Notes: generated by a model from the letters alone, not told the origin. DNA of 64,000 nt from Splendidivirga corallicola (GCA_030442035.1 JAUJEA010000003.1:186001-250000), one strand, 5' to 3'. Shown: positions 1-8,616, counted from the first letter of the stretch. A program made the numbers and translations.

Positions 1-2
1 AT

Positions 3-1247
3 CTGTTTCAGGAAGGATCACATTTTTTCAAGGATGTCGAGGACTTTATCGATCATTTCGATGAGTTAAATTTTACCAATGAGATAATTTTAGTTAAAGG
101 AGCAAGAAAATTCAGCTTTGAAAACATTACCGCTAAACTCCAAAGAAAAATTCATGGTACCGTCCTGGAAATTGATTTGGATGCCATCACGCACAATCTG
201 AATTTCTATAGAAGCAAGCTAAAGAGCAATACCAAACTGATGGTGATGGTAAAAGCCCTGGCCTATGGTAGCGGAAGTCATGAGATCGCCAATCTGTTGC
301 AGTTTCACAGAGTAGATTACCTGGGCGTTGCCTATGCTGATGAAGGTGTTTCGCTAAGGCAACATGGTATCGAAATACCTATTATGGTCATGAACCCTTC
401 TCCTGATAGTTTTGATAAAATCATTGGCCATCATTTGGAACCAGAAATTTATAACCTTCATATCCTAAAGGAGTTTGTCTCTCATCTTCAAAAAACCAAG
501 GCACAATGCAAGATCCACATCAAACTAGAAAGTGGCATGAACAGATTGGGCTTTGAACCTGACGATCTTCCGGAGCTTATTGAAATCCTCTCTGAAAACA
601 GTCAGATACAAGTAGCAAGTATATTCAGTCATCTGGCAGGATCAGATGAAGCAAAACATAATGACTATTCCAGGGAACAAGCAAATAGATTTATAGAGGG
701 CGCGGAGTTATTGAAGTCCGGTTTAAAAATCAAGCCCATTTGCCATCTTCTCAACTCTCCGGGAATTTTGAGATTTCCGGAGTATCATTTTGATATGGTA
801 AGATTGGGCATCGGACTTCATGGCATAGATGTTAATCAACAATCTCAGTCTGAATTGGAAAACGTTGCCACACTTAAGACCACCATTTCACAAATCAGAA
901 AGATCAAAAAAGGTGATACTGTTGGCTATGGCAGAGCTGGTGTTGCTCCAAAGGAAATCAAAATAGCTACAATTGCCATTGGCTACGCCGACGGATATGA
1001 TCGTAGGTTTAGTAAGGGGGTTGGTAAAGTGGTTGTTTCCGGAAAGCTTGCTCCCGTCATTGGAAATGTATGTATGGATATGACCATGGTTGACATAACC
1101 GGCCTTCAGGCTAAAGAAGGTGATGAGGTTATTGTCTTTGGAAAAGAACGATCCATTCTTGAACTCGCCAGCGACATTGGAACAATTCCTTATGAAATCC
1201 TGACCAACGTAAGCGAAAGAGTCAAACGAGTCTTTTATACTGCTTAG
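3..1247 (+). CDS. alr: MurF-alanine racemase fusion, C-terminal part (5' end outside window)
   Basis: The reading frame is open from the left edge. The first ~55 residues (ending ILVKGARKFSFENI) look like the last strands of MurF, the UDP-MurNAc-tripeptide:D-Ala-D-Ala ligase. They run without a stop into a full alanine racemase beginning HGTVLEIDLDAI. The racemase makes D-alanine for peptidoglycan and uses PLP. Visible landmarks are the PLP-lysine motif MVKALAYGSG, the catalytic tyrosine region VGYGRAG, GYADGY, and GNVCMDMTMVD near the C-terminus. MurF-Alr fusions are common in Bacteroidota, so the internal ATG at 177 is very unlikely to be the real start; the true start lies left of the window. 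Because the racemase product feeds the D-Ala-D-Ala that MurF uses, a fusion makes metabolic sense. The identification of the racemase is firm; that of the MurF part rests on a short tail. Confidence 0.9.
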   Translation: MFQEGSHFFKDVEDFIDHFDELNFTNEIILVKGARKFSFENITAKLQRKIHGTVLEIDLDAITHNLNFYRSKLKSNTKLMVMVKALAYGSGSHEIANLLQFHRVDYLGVAYADEGVSLRQHGIEIPIMVMNPSPDSFDKIIGHHLEPEIYNLHILKEFVSHLQKTKAQCKIHIKLESGMNRLGFEPDDLPELIEILSENSQIQVASIFSHLAGSDEAKHNDYSREQANRFIEGAELLKSGLKIKPICHLLNSPGILRFPEYHFDMVRLGIGLHGIDVNQQSQSELENVATLKTTISQIRKIKKGDTVGYGRAGVAPKEIKIATIAIGYADGYDRRFSKGVGKVVVSGKLAPVIGNVCMDMTMVDITGLQAKEGDEVIVFGKERSILELASDIGTIPYEILTNVSERVKRVFYTA

Positions 1248-1329
1248 GTTGATCTAAATTTGGTAAACTTTAGTGAGACGGCATTCGTTGCTGTAAATAA
1301 TGGGCTAAAGATTATTTAATTATAATCGA

Positions 1330-1337
1330 TATATTTG
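1330..1337 (+). promoter_or_regulatory. Bacteroidota -7 promoter element (TATATTTG)
   Basis: TATATTTG matches TAnnTTTG, the Bacteroidota sigma-A -7 box, 25 bases before the ATG of the 1363 gene. I see no clean -33 TTTG at the right distance, so the match is partial. Confidence 0.45.
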
Positions 1338-1362
1338 CAAAATATTAAGCGAAGCGTAGTAA

Positions 1363-1866
1363 ATGGATCGCAAATACTTTTTACTTGACAAAAACTACAT
1401 ACTAAAAGAAGCACAACTCCAAAAAAAATCTGAGCTACTGGATTTTGTGATCGACGAGGTAAAGCAGTCCTATTTAATTTTTTGCAATCCGTTGGGAATA
1501 GAGGACGATACCATTGTTCGAATCAAGTCATTTCGCGATAATATAGCCAACAACTTAAACAACTTTTACGATAGCCTGGCCGGTATTTTCAGATATAAAA
1601 TAGGAACCAACCAGCTTGAGCTACTTTTTGACGGCGAAAGTCACTATGAAAAATATCTAAAAGATTGGGATCAAACATTCAGGGGTTGGGTCAATGACTT
1701 CTGCAGACATGAAAGATTTTTGAAAGCTATTCTTGAAGCAACAGTTTTTTGCGAAGGTGAGCACATGGCTCTTCTCGCCGATAATCGTTTGAAATATTTT
1801 ATAACCAATTATTTCGAACTAAAGATCTATAAATATAAAGGGATCATTAACATGAAAGTGGCTTGA
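1363..1866 (+). CDS. Hypothetical protein, 167 aa, soluble
   Basis: I do not recognise this protein. It has no signal peptide or membrane segment, is rich in aromatic and charged residues, and looks like a compact cytoplasmic alpha/beta or helical protein. The middle (residues ~80-125) is rich in Trp, Tyr and Phe. It has its own promoter-like TATATTTG 25 bases upstream and ends 5 bases before the stop of the convergent acylphosphatase gene, so it is probably a single-gene transcript. The ATG at 1363 is the first in frame and fits the promoter position. Function unknown. Confidence 0.7.
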   Translation: MDRKYFLLDKNYILKEAQLQKKSELLDFVIDEVKQSYLIFCNPLGIEDDTIVRIKSFRDNIANNLNNFYDSLAGIFRYKIGTNQLELLFDGESHYEKYLKDWDQTFRGWVNDFCRHERFLKAILEATVFCEGEHMALLADNRLKYFITNYFELKIYKYKGIINMKVA

Positions 1867-1871
1867 TAAAG

Positions 1872-2144
1872 CTAGAATCTCACAACCTCAAACTCTTCAA
1901 ATCCCTTTACTTCAGCTTCCTTACAAATCACCCTTTGAACAATAGCACCGGAAGGCCCTTGTTTGCACCATGCTATTAACTGTTCAATTCTCTCATCGGG
2001 TCCTTCAGCCTCTATGTAAACTGAGCCATCTGGCTGATTTCTAACAAAACCTCGTAATTCCAGGTTGTTGGCTACTTCGCAGGTACTTGCCCGGTAGAAA
2101 ACCCCTTGTACTTTACCAAAGACTTGAATATTATAATGTTTCAT
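1872..2144 (-). CDS. acyP: Acylphosphatase
   Basis: This 90-residue protein has the usual length of the acylphosphatase family, which hydrolyses carboxyl-phosphate bonds in small acyl phosphates in the cytosol. Both family signatures are present: GKVQGVFYR at residues 10-18, with the catalytic Arg18, and GFVRNQPDGSVYIEAEG at 32-48, with the catalytic Asn36. The gene stands alone and converges with the hypothetical gene on its downstream side. Upstream is a non-coding stretch holding a large inverted repeat. The physiological substrate of bacterial acylphosphatases is generally unclear, and the neighbours give no hint here. Confidence 0.93.
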   Translation of the reverse strand: MKHYNIQVFGKVQGVFYRASTCEVANNLELRGFVRNQPDGSVYIEAEGPDERIEQLIAWCKQGPSGAIVQRVICKEAEVKGFEEFEVVRF

Positions 2145-2192
2145 TGGTTTATATCTTGTTTTCCGTGATCAGACGGAACTTGCCCAACTTAA

Positions 2193-2331
2193 AATCAATG
2201 CCATTGATTAAGGCATCAGGTTTCGGGTCTCAGATGGTCATAAAACAAACCAAAAAGCTCTAATAAATACTAAAACCTGAGATCTGATACCTGATGCTTT
2301 GTACTATTTCCTTATCTCAATGGCATCGATT
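2193..2331. repeat. Imperfect long inverted repeat (dispersed GGTATCAGAT-type element)
   Basis: The gap between acyP and deoC (2145-2461) holds a hairpin-forming element. The outer arms are AATCAATGCCATTGA (2193-2207) and the reverse complement of TCAATGGCATCGATT (2317-2331), matching at 14 of 15 positions. The inner arms GCATCAGG...TCAGAT (2213-2235) pair with ATCTGATACCTGATGC (2282-2297), the left copy carrying a short insertion. A related inverted repeat lies at about 45605-45739. No ORF is evident inside. The rest of the gap shows nothing further. Confidence 0.6.
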
Positions 2332-2461
2332 CTTAGATAATCATTGACTTGTATTTTAACAATTGTTTATCACCGGCATTTCATGATTTAAAATTTATTC
2401 GTTTGGCATAAACCTTCTAGTAATCTGTTGACAAATTCCTGATGTAGAAAATTTATATTCT

Positions 2462-3118
2462 TTATGGGATTGGATTGCTGATTATGCTAACGCCACTGGA
2501 AGTACCAATGCGATCAGCGCCGGCCTCTATTAATTGACTCACTTGTTCAAATGTTTTTATTCCACCCGAAGCTTTTATTCCAACATTGGAAGGTAAACAC
2601 CCACGCATCAATTTAATATCTTCCAACTTAGCACCACTCAAGGCAAAGCCTGTGGATGTTTTGACAAAGTCTGCCCCTGCATCACTACATAATCTGCAGG
2701 CAGTTGTTAGCTCCTCAGCACTCAGGTAATCAGTTTCCACAATTACTTTCAGAGAACAAAAACCATCATGAGCCAGTTTCGCACATTTGGCTATTTCTAT
2801 TTTTGCCCAAGGCATACCTGTCTTAAACGCAGAAATATTCATGACGAGATCAAGCTCATTGACGCCATTTTCAATCGCCATTTCCATTTCTAATAATTTA
2901 GTCTCAGTCATATTGTATCCTAAAGGAAAACCTATGACTGTTACAAGCTGGATATCACTTTCCCCGATTTCTCTCTTTGCTTTTTTCACCCAAAAAGGAG
3001 GGACACAAATGCCCAAAAGATGATGATCTCTGGCCTCCATAACTAATCGGTCAATATCGGCATCCACCAGTTCTGGCGATAGGTTTGTGTGTTCAATATA
3101 TCTATTGATATTCTCCAT
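2462..3118 (-). CDS. deoC: Deoxyribose-phosphate aldolase
   Basis: DeoC cleaves 2-deoxyribose-5-phosphate to glyceraldehyde-3-phosphate and acetaldehyde in deoxynucleoside catabolism. The 218-residue protein shows the class I aldolase TIM-barrel landmarks: NELDLVMN with Asp90, KVIVETDYL at 124-132, the Schiff-base lysine Lys153 in FVKTSTGF, Lys182 in IKASGGIKT, and the phosphate-binding GADRIGTSSG near the end. The length is normal for the short bacterial type. No nucleoside phosphorylase or other deo genes are adjacent, so it appears monocistronic. The ATG at 3118 opens directly into MENINRYIEHTNL, the usual N-terminus with the conserved 'hTxL' motif. Confidence 0.95.
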   Translation of the reverse strand: MENINRYIEHTNLSPELVDADIDRLVMEARDHHLLGICVPPFWVKKAKREIGESDIQLVTVIGFPLGYNMTETKLLEMEMAIENGVNELDLVMNISAFKTGMPWAKIEIAKCAKLAHDGFCSLKVIVETDYLSAEELTTACRLCSDAGADFVKTSTGFALSGAKLEDIKLMRGCLPSNVGIKASGGIKTFEQVSQLIEAGADRIGTSSGVSIISNPIP

Positions 3119-3419
3119 GTATTACTTTTGATCTCATTAGGATAGTAAGTGCACCAAATTACCTAATTTTTACAAAACTGGCAGGAAACAAGGCATATAA
3201 GAAAGTAGGAGCAGAAAAAAAGACTTGTCATGCGAAATGTGACAAATCCCTTTGTAAGATGATTAAGCCAGGGGTAGATAGTTTTATATTTTGATTAACG
3301 GATTGGACCAGTAATTTATGGGAATGCAGCTCTGACTCCAACACCGATAGTAATCCAACAGGATGTATTAAACAATAGTTAGTATTTTTTGAGAAGTGTA
3401 ATGATCAACTTTTCAAGCA
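3119..3419. other. Intergenic stretch with a short inverted repeat
   Basis: No gene is supported in these 301 bases. The only structure noticed is TTGTCA at 3225-3230 facing TGACAA at 3240-3245 with a 9-base spacer, which could be an operator or chance. It lies upstream of deoC and downstream of the 3420 gene. Confidence 0.3.
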
Positions 3420-3851
3420 TTAAGAGATTGATAGTGAAGCAAACCAATCATACGCTGATTGTTCATCTGTGAAGGTTTCGAGCTGAATCTCTTGATCAGC
3501 GTATTTTTCCTGCATTGCTATTTTGAATTTATTCATGGCATATTTTGCGAACACATCATCTCCTACTATTACCGCATGAGATTTCACACCTCCCTCGACA
3601 AACAGTAGTTCATTCCAGGTCTCATCCAACCATTTCTGATCTTCCAAGGATACGACTGTCAGATGTTGAGTATCTGCCAACCAATGCAAATAACCATGAT
3701 CTTTGGAAAGTTCGCCATACAGGTTGTAAACCCTCAATAAACCGGAACGAAACTGCTCGCTGGTAGGATCCCTTTTCCATATGTGATAGACAATGCTTGA
3801 TGATTTATCAAAATGACATTCAAGATATTCTTCATTAAATAGCTCCTTCAT
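3420..3851 (-). CDS. STAS/SpoIIAA-like protein of unknown function
   Basis: The protein is a soluble alpha/beta protein of 143 residues when started at the ATG at 3851 (MKELFNEEYLECHFDKSS). A longer frame adds 13 hydrophobic residues from 3890, but family members normally start with the short first beta strand, so the inner start is preferred. The pattern of strands and helices (an HFDKSSSIVYHIW strand, an SEQFRSGLLRVYNL helix, LHWLADTQHL, SHAVIVGDDVFAKYAMNKF) resembles the small STAS/SpoIIAA-like proteins frequent in Bacteroidota, some of which sit near regulators. No phosphorylatable serine motif can be assigned with confidence. The gene stands alone. Function unknown. Confidence 0.65.
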   Translation of the reverse strand: MKELFNEEYLECHFDKSSSIVYHIWKRDPTSEQFRSGLLRVYNLYGELSKDHGYLHWLADTQHLTVVSLEDQKWLDETWNELLFVEGGVKSHAVIVGDDVFAKYAMNKFKIAMQEKYADQEIQLETFTDEQSAYDWFASLSIS

Positions 3852-3983
3852 GATATGTAAATCTTTGGTTTCAATTATTAATAAAATCAATTAATTTGAA
3901 TCTTTCAGATCAGAATCACCTCAGAACTAACCATTGTTGGATTTGAAGGAATTTTACTCCATAGCAGCAGAATAACAGCCATT

Positions 3984-4008
3984 AAAAAAGCCCTTTGGTC
4001 AAGGGCTT
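3984..4008 (-). terminator. Rho-independent terminator of the 4014 gene
   Basis: AAGCCCTT (3988-3995) and AAGGGCTT (4001-4008) form an 8-bp stem with a 5-base loop. On the minus strand the stem is followed by a run of T (A-run 3984-3989 on the plus strand), directly after the stop of the 4014 gene. Confidence 0.75.
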
Positions 4009-4013
4009 ATATC

Positions 4014-4397
4014 TCAATGCACAATTTCACATTCTTTACAAAATTTCTTTTTTCCTGGGGGTCTTTTTTTAGGTTTTTTCTTGTGTCCAAAATAAGAAGG
4101 ATCAGAGTATTGTGGTTTTTTCATCTCTTTTGCCATCTTCTTATATTTTTTGGCATTTGCTTTCATCCGCTGATCATACTCCACTTGCTTAGCTTCTAGT
4201 TGTGTTCTGAAATTTCCTTTGGAGGGTTTCTTTCTTGAGCTTGCGTAGGTCGCAGTACTACCGGCATTTTCCCTGGAAGAGGGGGCTACGCTCACAGCAG
4301 ACTTCTGCTTTTTCTTTTTTACTTTCTTTTTGAACTGTGCCTGGCTCTCTACAGATAACAATAAAAACAGGCAAATGACACCAGTTAGTAATTTCAT
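4014..4397 (-). CDS. Secreted, highly basic hypothetical protein
   Basis: From the ATG at 4397 the protein has 127 residues. It starts with a clear signal peptide (MKLLTGVICLFLLLSVESQA) and continues as an extremely lysine-rich, low-complexity chain with KKKVKKKKQK, several further KK/KKK runs and a C-terminal KKKFCKECE. No domain is recognisable, and the mature part is probably disordered and strongly positively charged, perhaps binding acidic polymer or envelope. An alternative ATG at 4409 would add four residues before the signal. A promoter-like TATTTTTG (minus strand) lies 19 bases upstream and a good terminator follows, so it is a single-gene unit. Function unknown. Confidence 0.65.
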   Translation of the reverse strand: MKLLTGVICLFLLLSVESQAQFKKKVKKKKQKSAVSVAPSSRENAGSTATYASSRKKPSKGNFRTQLEAKQVEYDQRMKANAKKYKKMAKEMKKPQYSDPSYFGHKKKPKKRPPGKKKFCKECEIVH

Positions 4398-4415
4398 ACC
4401 GTTCAACATTTAATT

Positions 4416-4423
4416 CAAAAATA
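4416..4423 (-). promoter_or_regulatory. -7 promoter element (TATTTTTG) of the 4014 gene
   Basis: CAAAAATA on the plus strand reads TATTTTTG on the minus strand, matching TAnnTTTG, 18 bases before the ATG at 4397. No convincing -33 box was seen. Confidence 0.4.
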
Positions 4424-4505
4424 CATAACACATTTAATAATAAACTAGCAAATTCCAATGAAATTGCCCAATGTATGAAGAATTAACTTATTGAACGGAT
4501 ATAGA

Positions 4506-5000
4506 TCATCGGGTTTTAGCCACAAGCATGCTTTGTTGCCGTTTATAGATCCATGGAGCAACAGACTCTGAATCTCCCCATAGCCCTATTTCATTCTCCT
4601 TGCTTGTGGTAGCCAGACATTCCAGCTGTGTGTCCTCCCTATTCCTTTTATAATACCAGGCCAAACCGTTTTTAACCAATTCATAACTTAAATTGGTTTG
4701 ATCAGGAAGTGTTATTGATACGATAGCATTACCATATCTGTCTTTTCCAAAATCTTCTACATCTACCACCTTATCCAAACACAAGCTTACGGTCATGTTT
4801 CTAGCCTCTTCACCAAATGCCTGTTGTATAACAGGACATTCAATACTTTTCAAAATTACATTAATAGTATCTTGCTCACTATCCAACAGTTGAATGGTAC
4901 TCCCATTAACAACCTTTACAACTTTTGCTTTATATGTTTTTTGTGAAAATATGTTCAGCGAAACAAAAACAAAAAACAATACTAAAATCGACTTTTTCAT
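4506..5000 (-). CDS. Exported thermonuclease-fold (SNase-like) protein with degenerate active site
   Basis: Started at the ATG at 5000 the protein has 164 residues: a signal peptide (MKKSILVLFFVFVSLNIFSQ) followed by one staphylococcal-nuclease-like OB-fold domain. Family landmarks can be aligned by eye: VVKVVNGSTI (residues 28-36) corresponds to the usual VxDGDT, VILKSIECP (48-56) to VRLxGIDAPE, AFGEEA is normal, and GKDRYGN keeps the arginine (Arg88). Nearly all catalytic and calcium positions differ: the two acidic residues of DGDT are Asn32 and Ser34, the first catalytic arginine is Ile49, and the catalytic glutamate is Val57. It is therefore probably not an active nuclease and may bind nucleic acid or protein. 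A longer frame to 5048 adds residues ahead of the signal peptide and is rejected. Confidence 0.75.
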   Translation of the reverse strand: MKKSILVLFFVFVSLNIFSQKTYKAKVVKVVNGSTIQLLDSEQDTINVILKSIECPVIQQAFGEEARNMTVSLCLDKVVDVEDFGKDRYGNAIVSITLPDQTNLSYELVKNGLAWYYKRNREDTQLECLATTSKENEIGLWGDSESVAPWIYKRQQSMLVAKTR

Positions 5001-5722
5001 TTTCCTTTTTTTGTGCCCAATCAATATCTCAAACTTCCAATGAATCACGCCCTTTTAAGAAAACGTGCACCGATCATCTCTACAATCCTGTCCTAAAGAA
5101 ATCTATCCAGTTTCAAAATTATGAAAGATCTATGCGAGACCGAAACTCATTTTAACTTGTATCTTGGCAGTGTAATATTTAATAAATACAATTTCTTCTC
5201 TAACTCCTATTCATCATATATAGAAAATCCCCCAATCTGGAAACGGCTTCCCATTTTGAGATAATTAAAAACTACTTCTTATGAAAAAGTGCTATTTATT
5301 TTGATTATATTAACTTTTTAACAACAGGCATAATATTTGTTCATAAGGAATTTCAATTCACCGACGCACAGTTAAAACCATACACCTCATTCCTTCTATT
5401 TCATTAAATCAATTCTTTTTATTTAAATAATACAATTTCTATCAAGTAAGTATAAACGGAAAGACGTAATATAGAGGTGTTATTGAGGAGAAAGCCAGAT
5501 ACTCTACCATACCTGTTAGCCACTTTGGACAAATGGTTATCCCTATTGTACTTTCACAGCATGTGATATTGGGTGAAAAATCTGTGGTCCAAAAAATAAT
5601 ACCATATACTCAATTCAATTTTTTTCCACCTGTATCGGACAAATTAGCACATTCTTCATTAGAGGAAATCGGCTTGTTTACTTGCATAAAATTGTATTGT
5701 TCAAATAACCTGGCGGTGAACC
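5001..5722. other. Long non-coding stretch upstream of carB
   Basis: Over 700 bases separate the SNase-like gene from the carB promoter. A 71-codon frame at 5533-5748 exists but has no recognisable features and overlaps the carB promoter, so I treat it as chance. I see no riboswitch-like conserved structure, tRNA or repeat by eye. It may hold an unrecognised RNA or a decayed gene. Confidence 0.4.
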
Positions 5723-5753
5723 TTTTGAATATGCTCATATTCCTATAAATTTG
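5723..5753 (+). promoter_or_regulatory. Bacteroidota promoter of carB (TTTTG / TAAATTTG)
   Basis: TTTTG at 5723-5727 and TAAATTTG at 5746-5753 are separated by 18 bases, close to the Bacteroidota consensus TTTG-N19ish-TAnnTTTG. The start codon of carB is 49 bases further on, giving a leader of roughly 40 bases. Confidence 0.65.
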
Positions 5754-5802
5754 CGCAACTTTTATTTTTGAGTGCGTCAATGCCGATAGCCAACATTAAA
5801 AT

Positions 5803-8616
5803 ATGCCTAAAGACAATAGCATCAAATCAATTCTAATTATTGGAAGCGGTCCTATTATTATAGGACAAGCATGTGAATTCGATTATTCCGGATCTCAAGC
5901 AGCAAGATCTCTCAGAGAAGAGGGAATTGAAGTGACACTGATCAATTCAAATCCCGCGACTATTATGACCGATCCGGTAACTGCAGATAATATATATCTG
6001 AAGCCATTAGAAAAAAAGTCAATCATCGAAATACTGAAAAAGCATGATATTGATGCAGTATTACCTACTATGGGAGGTCAAACTGCACTTAATCTAGCGA
6101 TTGATTGTGAAAAAGCAGGTATTTGGGAAAAGTTTGGCGTCAGGATCATAGGGGTTGATATTAACGCTATCGAGACCACAGAGGACAGGGAGAAGTTCCG
6201 TTTAAAAATGCATGAATTGGGTATCAGTGTATGTAAAGGTGAAACAGCAACTTCCTTTCTTCAAGGCAAAGAAATTGCACAGGAAATTGGTTTCCCCTTA
6301 GTAATTCGCCCTTCATTCACCCTGGGAGGAACCGGAGGTGGCTTCGTAAACAGTCCGGAGAATTTTGATAAAGCGCTTACTCATGGACTCCATGCCTCAC
6401 CTATTCATGAGGTATTAGTGGAACAAAGTATTCTTGGGTGGAAAGAATATGAGCTCGAATTATTAAGAGATAGCTTAGGAAATATCATCATCATATGCTC
6501 CATTGAGAATTTCGATCCGATGGGCGTACACACAGGAGATTCTATCACCGTAGCTCCTGCAATGACCCTGCCTGATACGGTCTATCAGGAAATGAGAAAT
6601 CTGGCAATGAAAATGATGAATGGTATTGGAGAATTTGCCGGTGGATGTAATGTGCAGTTTTCTGTAAATCCGGAAAATGATAAGATAATTGCCATTGAAA
6701 TTAATCCAAGGGTTTCCAGATCATCGGCCCTGGCTTCAAAAGCAACAGGATATCCGATTGCCAAAATTGCCGCAAAACTTGCCATTGGATATAATCTGGA
6801 TGAATTAAAGAATCAAATCACTAAAACTACCTCAGCCTATTTTGAGCCGGCACTGGACTATGTTGTTGTGAAGGTACCTCGATGGAATTTTGATAAATTC
6901 AAAGGGTCAGACAAACATCTTGGTCTTCAAATGAAATCGGTTGGTGAGGTAATGGCCATTGGGAGGAACTTTCAGGAAGCTCTCCAAAAGGCTTGTCAAT
7001 CATTGGAGATCAAAAGAAACGGGCTTGGAGCAGACGGCAAGGAATTAACAAACCAGGAACAAATACTTTATAGCCTGGAACACCCAAGTTGGAATCGTCT
7101 TTTCCACATTTATGATGCGTTCAAACTTGGAATTCCTTTTAAAACCATTCAAAATCTTTCAAAAATTGACAAATGGTTCCTTCATCAAATTGAGGAATTA
7201 ATTGTTATTGAAAAGGAAATAGAGAAATACACGCTTGACACACTCCCCAAACCTCTTTTGAAAATTGCAAAAGAGAAGGGCTATGCAGACAGGCAAATTG
7301 CACACCTCGTAAGATGTTTGGAAAGTGAGGTGCGGAGTAAAAGATTAGAATATGGAATAAAACGAGTATACAAACTCGTGGATACCTGCGCTGCAGAATT
7401 CGAAGCTCAAACGCCTTATTACTACTCAACATTTGAGGAAGAGAATGAATCAGTTTCTACCAATAACAAAAAGATCCTTGTACTAGGTTCTGGGCCCAAT
7501 CGTATCGGGCAAGGAATAGAATTTGACTATAGCTGTGTCCATGGTGTACTTGCCGCAAAGGAATGCGGCTATGAGGCCATTATGATCAATTGTAATCCGG
7601 AAACGGTTTCTACCGATTTCGATGTCGCAAATAAACTATATTTTGAGCCGGTCTTTTGGGAGCATATCATTGACATTATTGAATTTGAGAAACCGGAAGG
7701 TGTCATTGTTCAATTGGGTGGTCAAACGGCATTAAAACTAGCCGAAAAGCTCACAAAACATGGAATCAAGATAATCGGAACAAGCTTCGAAGCGCTCGAT
7801 CTGGCGGAAGATCGTGGAAGCTTCTCCAATCTTTTGAAAGAAAATGACATACCTTATCCTAAATTTGGTGTCATTGAAGATGCTGATTCGGCAATTACCT
7901 TATCAAAAGAACTTGGGTTTCCATTATTAGTCCGACCGTCCTATGTCTTAGGGGGGCAGAGCATGAAAATAGTGATCAATGAAAAAGAGCTTGAATCACA
8001 TGTAGTGGATATCCTGAGAGATATACCTGGCAACAAAGTACTTCTTGATCATTTCCTGGACGGAGCTTTTGAGGCTGAAGCAGACGCTATTTGCGATGGA
8101 GAAGATGTTCATATTATTGGTATCATGCAACATATAGAACCTGCGGGAATCCATTCGGGAGATTCATATGCTGTTTTACCACCCTATAATCTAGGCGACT
8201 TTGTAATGCAGCAAATTGAAACTTATACAAAGAAGATCGCCCTTGCATTAAAGACCGTAGGACTCATAAATATTCAGTTTGCCATCAAAGACGACAAAGT
8301 GTATATTATCGAGGCCAATCCAAGGGCATCCCGAACCGTACCATTCATATGTAAGGCCTACCAGGAACCTTATGTGAACTATGCTACCCAGGTCATGTTA
8401 GGAGAAAAGAAGATAAAGGACTTTGATTTTAAACCGGTAAAGAATGGTTATGCGATAAAGGTCCCTGTATTTTCATTCAACAAATTCCCGAATGTGAACA
8501 AGGAACTGGGCCCTGAAATGAAATCAACCGGAGAGGCCATCTACTTTATAGATGATCTGATGGATGATTATTTCTTAAATGTATACTCGGAACGTAACTT
8601 ATATTTGAGTAAATAG
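5803..8616 (+). CDS. carB: Carbamoyl-phosphate synthase large subunit, lacking the allosteric domain
   Basis: CarB makes carbamoyl phosphate for arginine and pyrimidine synthesis from bicarbonate, ATP and ammonia channelled from CarA. The protein has the duplicated architecture: first synthetase half (residues ~1-400, starting SILIIGSGPIIIGQACEFDYSG), oligomerisation domain (~400-550), and second half (~555-935, starting ILVLGSGPNRIGQGIEFDYS). Each half contains an ATP-grasp domain with IEINPR or IEANPR near the metal site. It stops at 937 residues, exactly where the E. coli protein (about 1073) continues into the MGS-like allosteric domain that binds UMP, IMP and ornithine. The same short form is known in Bacteroidota, so it is not a truncation. 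carA is not in the window. A good promoter precedes it and the DUF4834 gene follows after 34 bases. Confidence 0.95.
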   Translation: MPKDNSIKSILIIGSGPIIIGQACEFDYSGSQAARSLREEGIEVTLINSNPATIMTDPVTADNIYLKPLEKKSIIEILKKHDIDAVLPTMGGQTALNLAIDCEKAGIWEKFGVRIIGVDINAIETTEDREKFRLKMHELGISVCKGETATSFLQGKEIAQEIGFPLVIRPSFTLGGTGGGFVNSPENFDKALTHGLHASPIHEVLVEQSILGWKEYELELLRDSLGNIIIICSIENFDPMGVHTGDSITVAPAMTLPDTVYQEMRNLAMKMMNGIGEFAGGCNVQFSVNPENDKIIAIEINPRVSRSSALASKATGYPIAKIAAKLAIGYNLDELKNQITKTTSAYFEPALDYVVVKVPRWNFDKFKGSDKHLGLQMKSVGEVMAIGRNFQEALQKACQSLEIKRNGLGADGKELTNQEQILYSLEHPSWNRLFHIYDAFKLGIPFKTIQNLSKIDKWFLHQIEELIVIEKEIEKYTLDTLPKPLLKIAKEKGYADRQIAHLVRCLESEVRSKRLEYGIKRVYKLVDTCAAEFEAQTPYYYSTFEEENESVSTNNKKILVLGSGPNRIGQGIEFDYSCVHGVLAAKECGYEAIMINCNPETVSTDFDVANKLYFEPVFWEHIIDIIEFEKPEGVIVQLGGQTALKLAEKLTKHGIKIIGTSFEALDLAEDRGSFSNLLKENDIPYPKFGVIEDADSAITLSKELGFPLLVRPSYVLGGQSMKIVINEKELESHVVDILRDIPGNKVLLDHFLDGAFEAEADAICDGEDVHIIGIMQHIEPAGIHSGDSYAVLPPYNLGDFVMQQIETYTKKIALALKTVGLINIQFAIKDDKVYIIEANPRASRTVPFICKAYQEPYVNYATQVMLGEKKIKDFDFKPVKNGYAIKVPVFSFNKFPNVNKELGPEMKSTGEAIYFIDDLMDDYFLNVYSERNLYLSK

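Noticed and set aside
3319..3360. Minus-strand stretch reading like the last beta strand of an outer-membrane protein (ITIGVGVRAAFP then stop)
   Set aside because: Only about 14 codons, no further barrel-like sequence upstream; most likely chance, though a decayed gene cannot be excluded.
5533..5748. 71-codon open frame upstream of carB
   Set aside because: No recognisable features, hydrophobic composition typical of random AT-rich DNA, and it overlaps the convincing carB promoter.
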